Part shown: positions 26,701 to 35,411 of the stretch, one piece after another
How positions within the stretch are numbered: the first letter of the stretch is position 1
Layout: each line of letters opens with the position of its first letter
DNA from: Arthrobacter_M sp030063245
Lineage (GTDB): Bacteria; Actinomycetota; Actinomycetes; Actinomycetales; Micrococcaceae
Direction of reading: 5' to 3'
Assembly: GCF_051131705.1 (NCBI RefSeq)
Contig: NZ_CP180316.1
Span: 4,278,001-4,342,000, forward strand
Length of the DNA stretch: 64,000 bases
Notes under the pieces: generated by a model
Database searches by the model: none
What the model saw: the letters and a program-made list of their open reading frames with translations, nothing else
What the model was told of the DNA's origin: nothing
Position numbers and translations under genes: made by a program

Positions 26701-27701
26701 TGAACCCTCTTTTCCGTGACCTTCTCCGGTCCACTGGCGTGGTCAGCCATTTCCTGGCCGGTGCCGTGCCCGGTGAGTCTGAGGAATACGTCATCGAGAG
26801 TGGGCCGGCGGATCCCGGCATCGTGCAGGGCAATGCCGGCATCGTTCAGTGCCCCCAGGACCCTGTGCAGGGACACCGGCCCGTTGATCACCCCGACCTC
26901 CAGGCTTCGGCCGTCACCGTCCGTCGAGGGTTCGCCCTCGCCGTGGCGGGTCAGGATTTCGCGGGCCGCGTCGGCGTCGGACTCCGCGACCAGCGTGACT
27001 TCCACACGGTGGCCGCCGATCCGGGCCTTGAGCTCATCCGCCGTACCCTCCGCGATGACCTTTCCGTCGTCGATCACGGAAATCTCATCCGCCAGCTGGT
27101 CGGCTTCCTCAAGGTACTGCGTGGTCAGCAGCAGCGTCGTCCCGTCCGCCACCAAGGACTTGATGACGTCCCACATTGCCAGCCGGCCGTGCGGATCCAG
27201 CCCTGTGGTGGGCTCGTCGAGGAAGAGGACCTTGGGCCGGATAACCAGGGCGCCGGCCAGGTCGATCCGGCGTCGCATGCCGCCGGAGAACCCTTTGACC
27301 GGCCGGTTCTGCGCGGCCGTCAGCTCAAACATCTCTATCAACTCGCCGGCACGCTGTTTCGCCAGTTTCGCGCCCAAATGGTAGAGCCGCCCGACCATTT
27401 CCAGGTTTTCAAAGCCGGTGAGATTTTCATCCACTGCCGCGTATTGCCCGGAGACTCCGATGATGCGACGCGCGGCCTTCGGGTCACGAAGGACATCAAT
27501 ACCGGCGATGCTGGCGGAGCCGGCGTCGGGCCTGGTCAGCGTCGTGAGGACCTTCACGGCCGTTGTCTTGCCTGCTCCATTGGGTCCCAGCAGTGCCTTC
27601 ACTGTCCCTTCCGGCACGGCGAGATTCAGCCCATCGAGCGCATGCACAGCTCCGCCCTTGGCCTTGTAGACCTTCGTCAAACCGGTTGCCTCAATGATCA
27701 C
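26697..27701 (-). CDS. DrrA-like ABC exporter ATPase
   Basis: 334 residues. Walker A GPNGAGKTT, signature FSGGMRRRIDLA, Walker B VLFLDEPTTGLDPHGR, then the DrrA-type C-terminal domain ending in RRPTLDDVFLRLTG, the conserved block of this family. Couples ATP hydrolysis to the DrrB-like permease encoded immediately downstream (overlap ATGA). A typical two-gene drug exporter. Confidence 0.92.
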   Translation of the reverse strand: MIIEATGLTKVYKAKGGAVHALDGLNLAVPEGTVKALLGPNGAGKTTAVKVLTTLTRPDAGSASIAGIDVLRDPKAARRIIGVSGQYAAVDENLTGFENLEMVGRLYHLGAKLAKQRAGELIEMFELTAAQNRPVKGFSGGMRRRIDLAGALVIRPKVLFLDEPTTGLDPHGRLAMWDVIKSLVADGTTLLLTTQYLEEADQLADEISVIDDGKVIAEGTADELKARIGGHRVEVTLVAESDADAAREILTRHGEGEPSTDGDGRSLEVGVINGPVSLHRVLGALNDAGIALHDAGIRRPTLDDVFLRLTGHGTGQEMADHASGPEKVTEKRVQ

Positions 27702-27756
27702 GCGTCACCTGCTTCGTTAACGGTCCCGCTTAACCAAATGTGAACCGCATCACATA

Positions 27757-28983
27757 TTACCCCCGGTGCTCAGGCCGGCCCAGCTCCGCCCGGACGGCCG
27801 GGAGCGGCTTTGCCGCCGGTGCCGTCAGCAGCGAAGCAACGATGGCGGCGCCCACCGCCAGCAGCGCGACCCGGATCGTCAAATGATCCCCAAGGAATCC
27901 CAACAGCGGCGGCCCGGCCAGGAAGGCCACATAGCCGATGGTCGAAACAACCGACACCCGTGCGGCTGCCCGCTGCGGATCATCCGCCGCAGCCGACATC
28001 CCCATCGGGAAGCCAAGGGCGGCGCCGGCTCCCCAAAGGATGGCGCCGAGCCCGGCAATCCAGATATTCGGACCAAAAACGAAGACAACCAGACCCACCA
28101 GTGCCGCACCCAGGCTTGCATACAGCACGGGAACCCGGCCGAAGCGGTCAATATAGCGCCCGCCAATGAAACGGAAGATGGTCATCGAGGCAACGAACAC
28201 GGCGAACATTACGGCGCCCACGGACTCGCTGCTGTGCAGCCCGTCCACGGTAGCCTTGGCAATCCAGTCGTTGGCGGCCCCTTCGGTGAGCGCTGCACCC
28301 AGGACCACCAGCCCCACCAGCACCGTGCGCAGTTCCCGCCAAGCGCTGGGGGCGGGTTTCACCGGTGACGGATTGTCGAGCCGGACCCCTTCGGCGTGGC
28401 CGGTGTGCAGGTCCCGCTCCGGCAGGTAATACCGGGTCGCCACCAGCAGCACCACCATCACGAAGACCGCGATCGCGGTCAGGTGCAGGGACAGGCTGAG
28501 ATTCAGACTGGACATTCCGGCACCCAGCAGGGCACCAACAAAGGCCCCGCCGCTGAACCCGGCATGGAACCGGGGCATGACCGTGCGGCCCAGATGCCGC
28601 TCCACTTCCGCGCCTTCGATGTTCTGCGAGACGTCCCACAGCCCGATGCCAATTCCAAAGAGGAACAGCCCGACGACGACTATCGGCACCGAGGTGACCA
28701 GCAGCGCCATCGAAATGACCAGGGCCCCGATGGCCGCCAAGGACCCTCCCAGACGAGAGGTGTTGGCCGTTCCGATCCGGCCCACGATAGTCCCGGCCAC
28801 GGGAAGGGCCAGCACCGAACCGGCAGCTCCTGTCAGCAGCACCGCGCCCATTTCGCCCGGATTCAGGCCCAGCACGCGGGTGACAGCGGGGATCCGGGCG
28901 GCCCAACTGGCGAAGGCCAGCCCGTTGATGGCAAAAACCACGAAAGTGGCAATGGCCGCCTTGTTGACCTGCTCCGGTTTCAT
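27757..28983 (-). CDS. MFS transporter (YbjJ/FucP-like group)
   Basis: 408 residues with twelve helices. NGLAFASWAARIPAVTRVLG at helix 1 and ALGFPMGMSAAADDP in the second half are typical of the sugar-porter-like YbjJ branch of MFS permeases. Its ATG overlaps the TGA of the upstream methyltransferase gene hsdM (ATGA), so it is probably translated from the same message, an unusual partnership. Substrate unknown. Confidence 0.82.
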   Translation of the reverse strand: MKPEQVNKAAIATFVVFAINGLAFASWAARIPAVTRVLGLNPGEMGAVLLTGAAGSVLALPVAGTIVGRIGTANTSRLGGSLAAIGALVISMALLVTSVPIVVVGLFLFGIGIGLWDVSQNIEGAEVERHLGRTVMPRFHAGFSGGAFVGALLGAGMSSLNLSLSLHLTAIAVFVMVVLLVATRYYLPERDLHTGHAEGVRLDNPSPVKPAPSAWRELRTVLVGLVVLGAALTEGAANDWIAKATVDGLHSSESVGAVMFAVFVASMTIFRFIGGRYIDRFGRVPVLYASLGAALVGLVVFVFGPNIWIAGLGAILWGAGAALGFPMGMSAAADDPQRAAARVSVVSTIGYVAFLAGPPLLGFLGDHLTIRVALLAVGAAIVASLLTAPAAKPLPAVRAELGRPEHRG

Positions 28984-30488
28984 ACCGAACCCCGTTCCGC
29001 CGCGCGGGCCGTGAGCGCATCCGCCACCGCCGCGAACTCGGCCAGCGCCGCCTGCAGGTCCTCCACGATTTCCTGCGCAATGATCTCGGGCGGCACGCCG
29101 TCGTCCGCGGATTCCAGCGAGGGGTCCTTCAGCCAGGTGATGTCCAGGTTGACCTTGTCCCGCGCCAGGAGTTCCTCATAGCCAAAGGAGATGAAGCGCT
29201 CGGATTCCACCCGCTGGGAGCGGTCCTCCGCGGCAAAGGAGGCAATGAAATCCGCTAGGTGCTCGTCCCGCAGCGGGTTCTGCTTCATGGTGAAGTGCTC
29301 GCCCACGCGGAAGTCATAGGCCCAGAGCTTGTCAGTCCAGTGCTTCTCCGGCCGGGCACGTTTCCGGTCGAAGAACAGCACATTGGCCTTGACGCCACCG
29401 GCATAAAAGATGCCGGTGGGCAGACGCAGCAGGGTGTGCACGTCGTACTCCTTCAGCAGCCGCCGCCGAATGGTTTCCCCCACCCCGCCCTCGAAGAGCA
29501 CGTTGTCCGGAACCACCACGGCAGCCCGGCCGCCGACGGCCATCAGCGAGGCGATGTGCTGCAGGAAGTTCAGCTGCTTGTTAGTGGTGGTGACCCAGAA
29601 GTCCGGGCGGGAGTAGGAAACGTCCTCCCTTTCCGCCCGGCCCTCATCGTCGGTCACCGTAATGGAGGACTTCTTGCCGAACGGCGGATTCGCCAGCACC
29701 AGCGTGGCGTGCGTGGACGACACCCCGGAGAGGGCGTCGCGCACGTCAATCACGGGTTCCCCGTTTTCGCGGCCCACCCCGTGCAGGAAAAGGTTCATGG
29801 TGGCCAACCGGGCGGTGGAATCCACCAGTTCAACCCCGCGGACCAGCTGCCCGGAGCTGAGATTTTCCCGTTGGTCCGGCGTCACCCCCGTGCCGAAGTG
29901 GCGTTCAATGTACTCCACAGCGGAGAGCAGAAACCCGCCCGTTCCGCAGGCCGGGTCGATGATAAAATCCGTCGGCACCGGGCGCATCACTTCCACCATG
30001 GCGTGAATCAGCGGCCGCGGCGTGAAGTACTGGCCCGCCCCGGATTTCACGCCCGAGGCCGAGCGCTGCAGCAGCGCCTCAAACGCGTCGCCGTTCAGGT
30101 CACCGCCCACAGACCACGTTTCGGTGCCGATCAGGTCACGGATCAGCTTGCGCAGCAGCGCCGGCTCCTGGATCCGGTTCTGCGCCTTGCGGAAGATCAC
30201 GCCCAGATTGGTGGGCTCCTTGCCCAGCTTGCGCAGCACCCGCTGGTACTCCACCTCCAGCGCGTCCCCACTGAGCGAGGCGAGCCGGTCCCAAGAGACA
30301 TCAAGCCCCGGCGGGAACACCTTTTTGGGGTAGAACGGGTTCTTCTCACGCTCATCGGCCATCTTGAGGAACAGCAGAAAACTCAGCTGCTCCACATACT
30401 CGATCGCAGCCACCCCGGCGTCGCGCAGCACGTCACAGTAGCTCCATAACTTGTCGACCAGGCGACGGAGTTCAGCGTGGTTGCTCAT
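28980..30488 (-). CDS. hsdM: Type I restriction-modification DNA adenine methyltransferase (HsdM)
   Basis: 502 residues from ATG 30488. N-terminal HsdM domain (LVDKLWSYCDVLRDAGVAAI). The N6-adenine methylase core has the AdoMet loop DPACGTGGFLL (about residue 180) and catalytic NPPFGKK (about residue 245). A type I methylase needs an HsdS specificity subunit; only a short hsdS remnant is found just upstream and no hsdR in the window. Either an orphan methylase or one using an HsdS from elsewhere. It overlaps the downstream MFS gene by four bases. Confidence 0.92.
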   Translation of the reverse strand: MSNHAELRRLVDKLWSYCDVLRDAGVAAIEYVEQLSFLLFLKMADEREKNPFYPKKVFPPGLDVSWDRLASLSGDALEVEYQRVLRKLGKEPTNLGVIFRKAQNRIQEPALLRKLIRDLIGTETWSVGGDLNGDAFEALLQRSASGVKSGAGQYFTPRPLIHAMVEVMRPVPTDFIIDPACGTGGFLLSAVEYIERHFGTGVTPDQRENLSSGQLVRGVELVDSTARLATMNLFLHGVGRENGEPVIDVRDALSGVSSTHATLVLANPPFGKKSSITVTDDEGRAEREDVSYSRPDFWVTTTNKQLNFLQHIASLMAVGGRAAVVVPDNVLFEGGVGETIRRRLLKEYDVHTLLRLPTGIFYAGGVKANVLFFDRKRARPEKHWTDKLWAYDFRVGEHFTMKQNPLRDEHLADFIASFAAEDRSQRVESERFISFGYEELLARDKVNLDITWLKDPSLESADDGVPPEIIAQEIVEDLQAALAEFAAVADALTARAAERGSV

Positions 30489-30726
30489 ATGGAGACGGCC
30501 TTTCGGGAAGTACGACGGCGAGGGGCCGGCTTTCCGCGGCCCCCTCGGTTTTGAGGCGCTCAAGCAGGGTAGAGGCTGGTTCGTCGTTGGGGTCCTGGTC
30601 AACCAACTGGCCGGAGAAGGCAGAAGACAGAAGCGCCGAGCGCAATGAATTTGAGCTCTTGCGTGCCTCACACAGTTGCGCATCGAGCCTGCGGGCGGAA
30701 GTTTCCGCTTCTTCAACTTCTTCGGA
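30472..30726 (-). pseudogene. C-terminal remnant of the HsdS specificity subunit
   Basis: An 84-codon open frame with no start codon, bounded upstream by a TAA and ending TGA 30472-30474 inside the start of hsdM. It encodes the conserved HsdS tail: a helical region VEEAETSARRLDAQLCEAR, then SALLSSAFSGQLVDQDPNDE and PASTLLERLKTEG, i.e. the second conserved coiled coil and the FSGQLV...DPNDEPA signature. Both target-recognition domains and the first conserved region are gone. The break lies just upstream of mazEF. Confidence 0.85.
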
Positions 30727-30818
30727 TTACCGCAATTACATTCAATGCTAGCGTCCCTCCTGTTATATCGCCAAGGCGACTCCGGCTGATTCTGCTGGCG
30801 CCAACTTTGGTGAAAGGA

Positions 30819-30850
30819 TGGTTATACCTGGTTATACCTGGCTACACTTA
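30819..30850. promoter_or_regulatory. Decameric repeats in the mazEF promoter
   Basis: Two perfect copies of GTTATACCTG (30821-30830 and 30831-30840) followed by a degenerate third, GCTACACTTA, which also contains a -10-like TACACT. The repeats end four bases before the mazE start. Ribbon-helix-helix antitoxins usually bind such repeats to repress their own operon; this is inferred. Confidence 0.5.
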
Positions 30851-30854
30851 TTCC

Positions 30855-31103
30855 ATGAAGACCGCCATCTCCGTTCCCGACGACACCTTTAACCGGGTCT
30901 CTCGCCGCGCAAAAGACCTCGGGCTGAGCCGATCGGAGTTCTTCGCGCTTGCCGCAAACAGCTACCTTGACAAACTGGACACTCATTCTCTGGCTGAGCA
31001 GATAAATAGTGCACTGAACCAGATCGGCGTGCAAGACGAGTCCTACGCCGCGGCTGTCGAAGAGGGTCATCGGCTCCTGCTGGCTGCTGACGAGCAGTGG
31101 TGA
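30855..31103 (+). CDS. mazE: MazE-like ribbon-helix-helix antitoxin
   Basis: 82 residues from ATG 30855. The N-terminal ribbon-helix-helix (MKTAISVPDDTFNRVSRRAK, then LGLSRSEFFALAAN) binds DNA and the acidic C-terminal half (residues 45-82) should wrap the toxin. Partner MazF overlaps its stop codon. The message would begin within a few bases of the ATG if the TACACT box is the -10, giving a nearly leaderless transcript. Lies in the break of an eroded type I R-M locus. Confidence 0.87.
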   Translation: MKTAISVPDDTFNRVSRRAKDLGLSRSEFFALAANSYLDKLDTHSLAEQINSALNQIGVQDESYAAAVEEGHRLLLAADEQW

Positions 31104-31441
31104 TCGAGCGCGGCGACGTGTGGTGGGCTGATCTAGGTCCAGCCATTGGCAGCCGACCTGCCAAGCGCGGACCTGTCCTGGTCATTCAGGCCAGCAACTA
31201 CAACGCCAGTCACTTGGCAACTGTCTTGGTAGCGATCATCACCTCCAACACTGCCCTAGCCGCGATGCCTGGAAATGTGTTCCTGCCCGTCGCTGCGACG
31301 GGTCTGCCTCAAGATTCGGTAGTGAATGTCACGGCCCTGGTCACGCTCAACAAATCGGATCTAAGCCACGAAGTCGATCACGTCCCAGCTAGCTTCATCG
31401 ACGAGGTGGACCGCGGTCTCCGCCGCGTCCTCGACCTGTAG
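31097..31441 (+). CDS. mazF: MazF-like endoribonuclease toxin
   Basis: 114 residues. Begins VVIERGDVWWADLGPAIGSRPAKRGPVLVIQ: the RGDVWWADLG motif with the catalytic Arg, and later SVVNVTALVTLNKSDL, are hallmark MazF/PemK sequence. Start GTG 31097 or GTG 31100; the latter gives a GTGA overlap with the mazE stop. Expected to cleave mRNA at short sequence motifs when the antitoxin is degraded. The gene appears complete. Confidence 0.9.
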   Translation: MVIERGDVWWADLGPAIGSRPAKRGPVLVIQASNYNASHLATVLVAIITSNTALAAMPGNVFLPVAATGLPQDSVVNVTALVTLNKSDLSHEVDHVPASFIDEVDRGLRRVLDL

Positions 31442-31453
31442 TCCGCTGCCGGC

Positions 31454-33136
31454 CTACCGGGCCCGTTGTACCCGCTTTTCATCCCACACCGGCTCGTCGC
31501 TTTCATAGACGTTGCCGTCACTGCCGAAGACGAAGTACCTATCGAAACTGCGCGCAAACCAGCGGTCGTGCGTGACCGCAAGCACGGTTCCCTCGAAGGC
31601 ATCGATCGCCTTTTCCAGCGCCTCGGCAGAATGCAGGTCCAGGTTGTCGGTGGGTTCATCGAGCAGCAGCAGCGTTGCGCCGGACAGCTCCAGTAACAGG
31701 ATCTGGAACCTCGCCTGCTGCCCTCCGGAGAGAGAATCGTACTTCTGCTCCGACTGCGAGGCCAGTCCATACCGGTCCAGCGCACCGGCCGCGGCCTCGC
31801 GTCCAAGCCCGGAACGGTGTTCATCCCCGCGGTGCATGATGCTCAGCAGCGTGCGATTCAGAAGGTCGGGACGCGAATGCGTTTGGGCAAAGAAGCCAGG
31901 GCGGATCCGGGCACCGAGTTTCACCGAGCCCTCGTGCGGGACGGGTGCGATGTCGACGTCGGAGACTGGCTGATGTTCCTTGTCCGGATCGGAACCTCCG
32001 GCCGCCAGCAGCCGGAGGAAATGTGACTTCCCGGAACCGTTCGAGCCCAGCACCGCCACGCGGTCGCCAAACCAGATTTCCGCGTTGAACGGTTTCATCA
32101 GCCCCGTCAGTTCCAGCTTCCGGGCCACGATGGCACGCTTCGCCGTCCGGCCGCCCTTGAGCCGCATTTTCACATTCTGTTCAATCGGCAGCGCTTCCGG
32201 CGGCCCCACCTCCAGGAATTTTGTCAGCCGTGTCTGCGCGGCCTGGTACCGGTTCGCCATGTCGGAGCGGAATGCGGCCTTGTTCTTGTACATGTTCACC
32301 AGCTCTTTGAGCTTGACGTGTTCCTCGTCCCAGCGGCGCCGCAGCTCCTCAAAGCGCGCATTACGGTCTTCGCGGGCCTGCACATAGGAGGCGAATCCTC
32401 CGCCGTGCGTCCAGCTGGAGGCACCGTTGATGCCAGGTTCCAGGGTCACGATGCGGCTGGCCGCATTGGCCAGCAGTTCCCGGTCATGGCTGACGAAGAG
32501 AACGGATTTCTCCGAGGCCGCAAGTTTGGCTTCCAGCCAGCGTTTGCCCGGCACATCAAGGTAGTTGTCCGGCTCGTCGAGCAGCAGAATCTCGTCCGGC
32601 CCGCTGAACAGCGCTTCCAGCACCAGCCGCTTCTGCTCTCCGCCGCTGAGGGTGGAGGCCTTCCGATACTGGGCCTTGTAGAAGTCGATGCCCATGGACG
32701 CCATGGTCACTTCGTCCCAGGTCGTCTCCATCTCGTAACCGCCCGCATCGCCCCAGTCTGCGATTGCCCGGGCGTACGCCATCTGGCTGGGCTCGTCGTC
32801 GCGCTCCAGCATGGTCAGTTCGGTGGCATCGACGGCGTTCCCGGCCGCCCGAATGTCCGGCGATGCCACGGACAGCAGCAGCTCCCGCACGGTGGTCTCA
32901 TCCCGGACCTGCCCGACGAACTGGCGCATGACGCCCAGATTACCGGATTTGGAGACGGCCCCCTCATCCGCAACAAGGTCTCCGGCGATAATCCGCAGCA
33001 GGGTCGTCTTACCCGTCCCATTGGGGCCTATCAGCGCCGTTTTGGCGCCATCGGCAACGCGAAAGTTCACTCCGTTGAGCAACTGCCTGCCGTCGGAGAG
33101 GAAGTAATCAATATTTGCAACGTCTATATGGCCCAC
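31454..33136 (-). CDS. ABC-F family ATPase (ribosome-associated)
   Basis: 560 residues from GTG 33136 (VGHIDVANIDYFLSDGRQ). Two nucleotide-binding domains: first Walker A GPNGTGKTT and signature LSGGEQKR; second Walker A GSNGSGKSH and signature LSGGQQAR, with Walker B LLLDEPTDNLD. The charged linker between them (about 245-330) is the P-site tRNA interaction region of ABC-F proteins. There are no membrane segments. Members relieve stalled ribosomes or give antibiotic resistance (EttA-, Msr-, Vga-like); subtype undetermined. Convergent with mazF, 12 bases apart. Confidence 0.9.
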   Translation of the reverse strand: MGHIDVANIDYFLSDGRQLLNGVNFRVADGAKTALIGPNGTGKTTLLRIIAGDLVADEGAVSKSGNLGVMRQFVGQVRDETTVRELLLSVASPDIRAAGNAVDATELTMLERDDEPSQMAYARAIADWGDAGGYEMETTWDEVTMASMGIDFYKAQYRKASTLSGGEQKRLVLEALFSGPDEILLLDEPDNYLDVPGKRWLEAKLAASEKSVLFVSHDRELLANAASRIVTLEPGINGASSWTHGGGFASYVQAREDRNARFEELRRRWDEEHVKLKELVNMYKNKAAFRSDMANRYQAAQTRLTKFLEVGPPEALPIEQNVKMRLKGGRTAKRAIVARKLELTGLMKPFNAEIWFGDRVAVLGSNGSGKSHFLRLLAAGGSDPDKEHQPVSDVDIAPVPHEGSVKLGARIRPGFFAQTHSRPDLLNRTLLSIMHRGDEHRSGLGREAAAGALDRYGLASQSEQKYDSLSGGQQARFQILLLELSGATLLLLDEPTDNLDLHSAEALEKAIDAFEGTVLAVTHDRWFARSFDRYFVFGSDGNVYESDEPVWDEKRVQRAR

Positions 33137-33222
33137 GTGACCAGTCTTCCACCCTGAAGGCCGCATCGGCGCACCCGCACCAAACCATGCCGCTACTGGT
33201 ATGGACGGCCGCGCTCAACGGG

Positions 33223-34725
33223 TTACGGATTATTGACCAGCAGATTCCCCGACACCGCGTTCCAACCGGCGCTCCGGCTGTGGGCGGGATCTGAATCCGT
33301 CGCGATGAGCAGCGCAGCCTGACCGAGTGGGAGGCCGGTGAGCCGGAGTCCCTGGGCAAAGAAGGTGTCAGTGTCGGTGCAGCGGCTCTGGATCAGTGCA
33401 CCGTACTGGTCAGCAGCGAGGAAACATATGCCCTCCGCACCTTTCACCGCCGCGAAATAGCTCACCGTGCCGGATTTTCCGACCTTCCTCGTATCGGCTG
33501 GGGCGATGCCTATGCCGGCCAGCGCGGCGGCCGCAGCAGCGGTAAGCCCATCAGAGGACTTTTGTTTTTGCGCCAGCTGCGGAATGAGCCCGATGGCCGA
33601 CGGGGTTGCAGGCAGGGTTGCCGTCGGTTTCGGAGTGGCTGTCGGCGACGGGGTGGCAGTCGGCGACGGGGTGGCAGTCGGCGACGGGGTGGCAGTCGGC
33701 AGCGGCGACGAAGCCGGAGTCCGTGATGGGGTCGGCAGCGGCGACGAGGCCGGTGTCGGCGACGGCGACGGCATTGGTGTCGGCGACGGCGACGGCGACG
33801 GCTTCGGAGTCGGGCTAGGCGTCGGGGACGGGGACGGGGTAGTCATCGGCTTCGGAATAGGCCTCGGCCTTACCGACGGGGTAGGGTCAGGCGCGGGTCG
33901 CGGCGACGGGGCCAACGGCGCGGGCGGAGCAAATGCCGCGGCCGGCAACGGCCGCGGCGCCGCCACGGGAGCCGGGGTCACCCTAAAGGGAAGTCCCGGC
34001 GCCGTCGACGGCTCCAGCAGAGGCTCCCCGGAACCCGACGGCGCGGCCATGGTGAAGTATCTCGACGTTCCCGTGGCCCAGGCCGGCAGTAATACCGTCC
34101 CCACGTCCGGGTTCAGCGCGCTGATCATCATGCCGCCGCCCACGTAGATTCCCACATGCGACCAATGATCAGGTCCATCCTGATTCTGCGCTACCAGGTC
34201 CCCGGGCTGCGGCGCCGATGTCGGAACCATGACTGTCCACTGTTCCGTCCGCGGCAGATTGAGACCGGCCTGCCGGTACGCCCACTGCACAAATCCGGAA
34301 CAGTCCCAGCCAAGAAGAACGCTGGTCCCGCCCCAAACGTAGGGGTGCCCCAGTCCCGCATACGCTGCCCTGACCACAGCGAGCTGCCCGGTCGCGGAGA
34401 GCGGGGCGACGCGGTCCCGCGCTGGAAGCGGGAACATCTGCGTTGGCCAACCGGGTATCGGTGCCGGTTCCGAGAGCACGGGACTGCTGGCGAACACCAG
34501 TTGGGCGTCGGACGGCGCCAAGACGGCCGCCGTCGTCCTCTCACCGAGCACCGTGCTGGCTGGACTGTCGATCACGCCCGGTTGCAGTCCATCCGCGTAG
34601 GTGGTCCTCAGCGGATCTGTGCTTCCCGTTCCGACGCTGAGGAGGCCGATACCGACCAGGAACGCGCACGCGGAAGTCAGTGCAGTGCGGCGGCCTTTAC
34701 GCGGGGCCAAGGGAACGGGACACAA
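33223..34725 (-). CDS. Secreted NlpC/P60 endopeptidase with Pro/Ser/Thr-repeat linker
   Basis: 500 residues: signal peptide (basic RKGRRTALTSACAFLVGIGL), a spacer, the NlpC/P60 domain (about residues 110-225), a Pro-Ser-Thr linker of about 115 residues made of PTATPSPTATPSPT-like units, and a C-terminal domain (about 375-500) of unknown type. The catalytic Cys is in WDCSGFVQWAYRQAG and the His in HWSHVGIYVGGGMM. NlpC/P60 enzymes cleave peptidoglycan stem peptides between D-Glu and the third residue. The linker probably spans the wall. The repeat DNA is prone to length change. Confidence 0.87.
   Translation of the reverse strand: MCPVPLAPRKGRRTALTSACAFLVGIGLLSVGTGSTDPLRTTYADGLQPGVIDSPASTVLGERTTAAVLAPSDAQLVFASSPVLSEPAPIPGWPTQMFPLPARDRVAPLSATGQLAVVRAAYAGLGHPYVWGGTSVLLGWDCSGFVQWAYRQAGLNLPRTEQWTVMVPTSAPQPGDLVAQNQDGPDHWSHVGIYVGGGMMISALNPDVGTVLLPAWATGTSRYFTMAAPSGSGEPLLEPSTAPGLPFRVTPAPVAAPRPLPAAAFAPPAPLAPSPRPAPDPTPSVRPRPIPKPMTTPSPSPTPSPTPKPSPSPSPTPMPSPSPTPASSPLPTPSRTPASSPLPTATPSPTATPSPTATPSPTATPKPTATLPATPSAIGLIPQLAQKQKSSDGLTAAAAAALAGIGIAPADTRKVGKSGTVSYFAAVKGAEGICFLAADQYGALIQSRCTDTDTFFAQGLRLTGLPLGQAALLIATDSDPAHSRSAGWNAVSGNLLVNNP
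33641..33694. repeat. 18-bp tandem repeat in the linker of the NlpC/P60 gene
   Basis: Three perfect copies of an 18-bp unit beginning GTCGGCGACGGGGTGGCA, flanked by degenerate copies over 33600-33900. On the minus strand each unit encodes ATPSPT. Multiples of three keep the frame, so copy-number changes only alter linker length. Confidence 0.85.
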
Positions 34726-34829
34726 AAGCTACCTCCTGAGGCTCGGCCAACGGTAGTACCGAGGGTACGCCGAATGAGGCCGGAGGCAATAGGTACTTTT
34801 CAGGCTATCAGCAGATGGTGGAACGGCCC

Positions 34830-35231
34830 TTAAAATCCTTCGGTGTCCACCGGAAAGCGCGACTGCAGCTGCTCACCGTCGGCGTGGCTGTAGGCGGTGA
34901 CGATGCGTCCCCTGCCTAACCCTCCGATGGATGAGGCTGGGAAGTCCGCGGTGACTGTGGTGCCGTCAAGAGTGACACCGGAGTGGTTGTGGTGTTCCTG
35001 GTCCACCTGCTCGTGGTTGAACGTGGAAAAGTCCACCAGATCGCCGTTGACGAATTCAATGGACAGCCGGCGCTGGTGTGAATAGTCCTCACTGGCGGCA
35101 ACCATTCCCATCAGATAACTGCCATGCGTCGGCATGGACTTGCTCAGTTGGAAGCGTACGCACAGCCTGTCGCCGTTTTCCTGTGCAGAAACACGGATCA
35201 GCTGCGGAACGCTGGAATGTGGAGTGCTCAT
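34830..35231 (-). CDS. Small protein of unknown function
   Basis: 133 residues from ATG 35231. Predominantly beta-strand pattern: RLCVRFQLSKSM, RLSIEFVNGDLVDFSTF, VTADFPASSIGGLGRG, without signal peptide or membrane segment. No known domain was recognised. Codon positions look coding. Located between the NlpC/P60 gene and an IS630 element; upstream 35232-35413 holds only the element's flank. Confidence 0.6.
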   Translation of the reverse strand: MSTPHSSVPQLIRVSAQENGDRLCVRFQLSKSMPTHGSYLMGMVAASEDYSHQRRLSIEFVNGDLVDFSTFNHEQVDQEHHNHSGVTLDGTTVTADFPASSIGGLGRGRIVTAYSHADGEQLQSRFPVDTEGF

Positions 35232-35411
35232 GGCCGAAGTCCCTCGTGTGATGGTCCGATAGCTCGGAGCGTAGCACCGGCCCGGCCCTGCAGCTACCCG
35301 CGGGGCCCCGACGACGCGGATCGGCGGCGAGGCCCTGCAGGGTCAACCCGCGGGCCACACCCGAATAGTCCGACGGCTCGTTCGGCCAGCGGCACGCTTG
35401 ATCAGCGGTTC

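Noticed and set aside
33600..33900. Possible CRISPR-like repeat array
   Set aside because: Units are contiguous, in frame and encode a Pro/Ser/Thr linker; there are no unique spacers and no cas genes.
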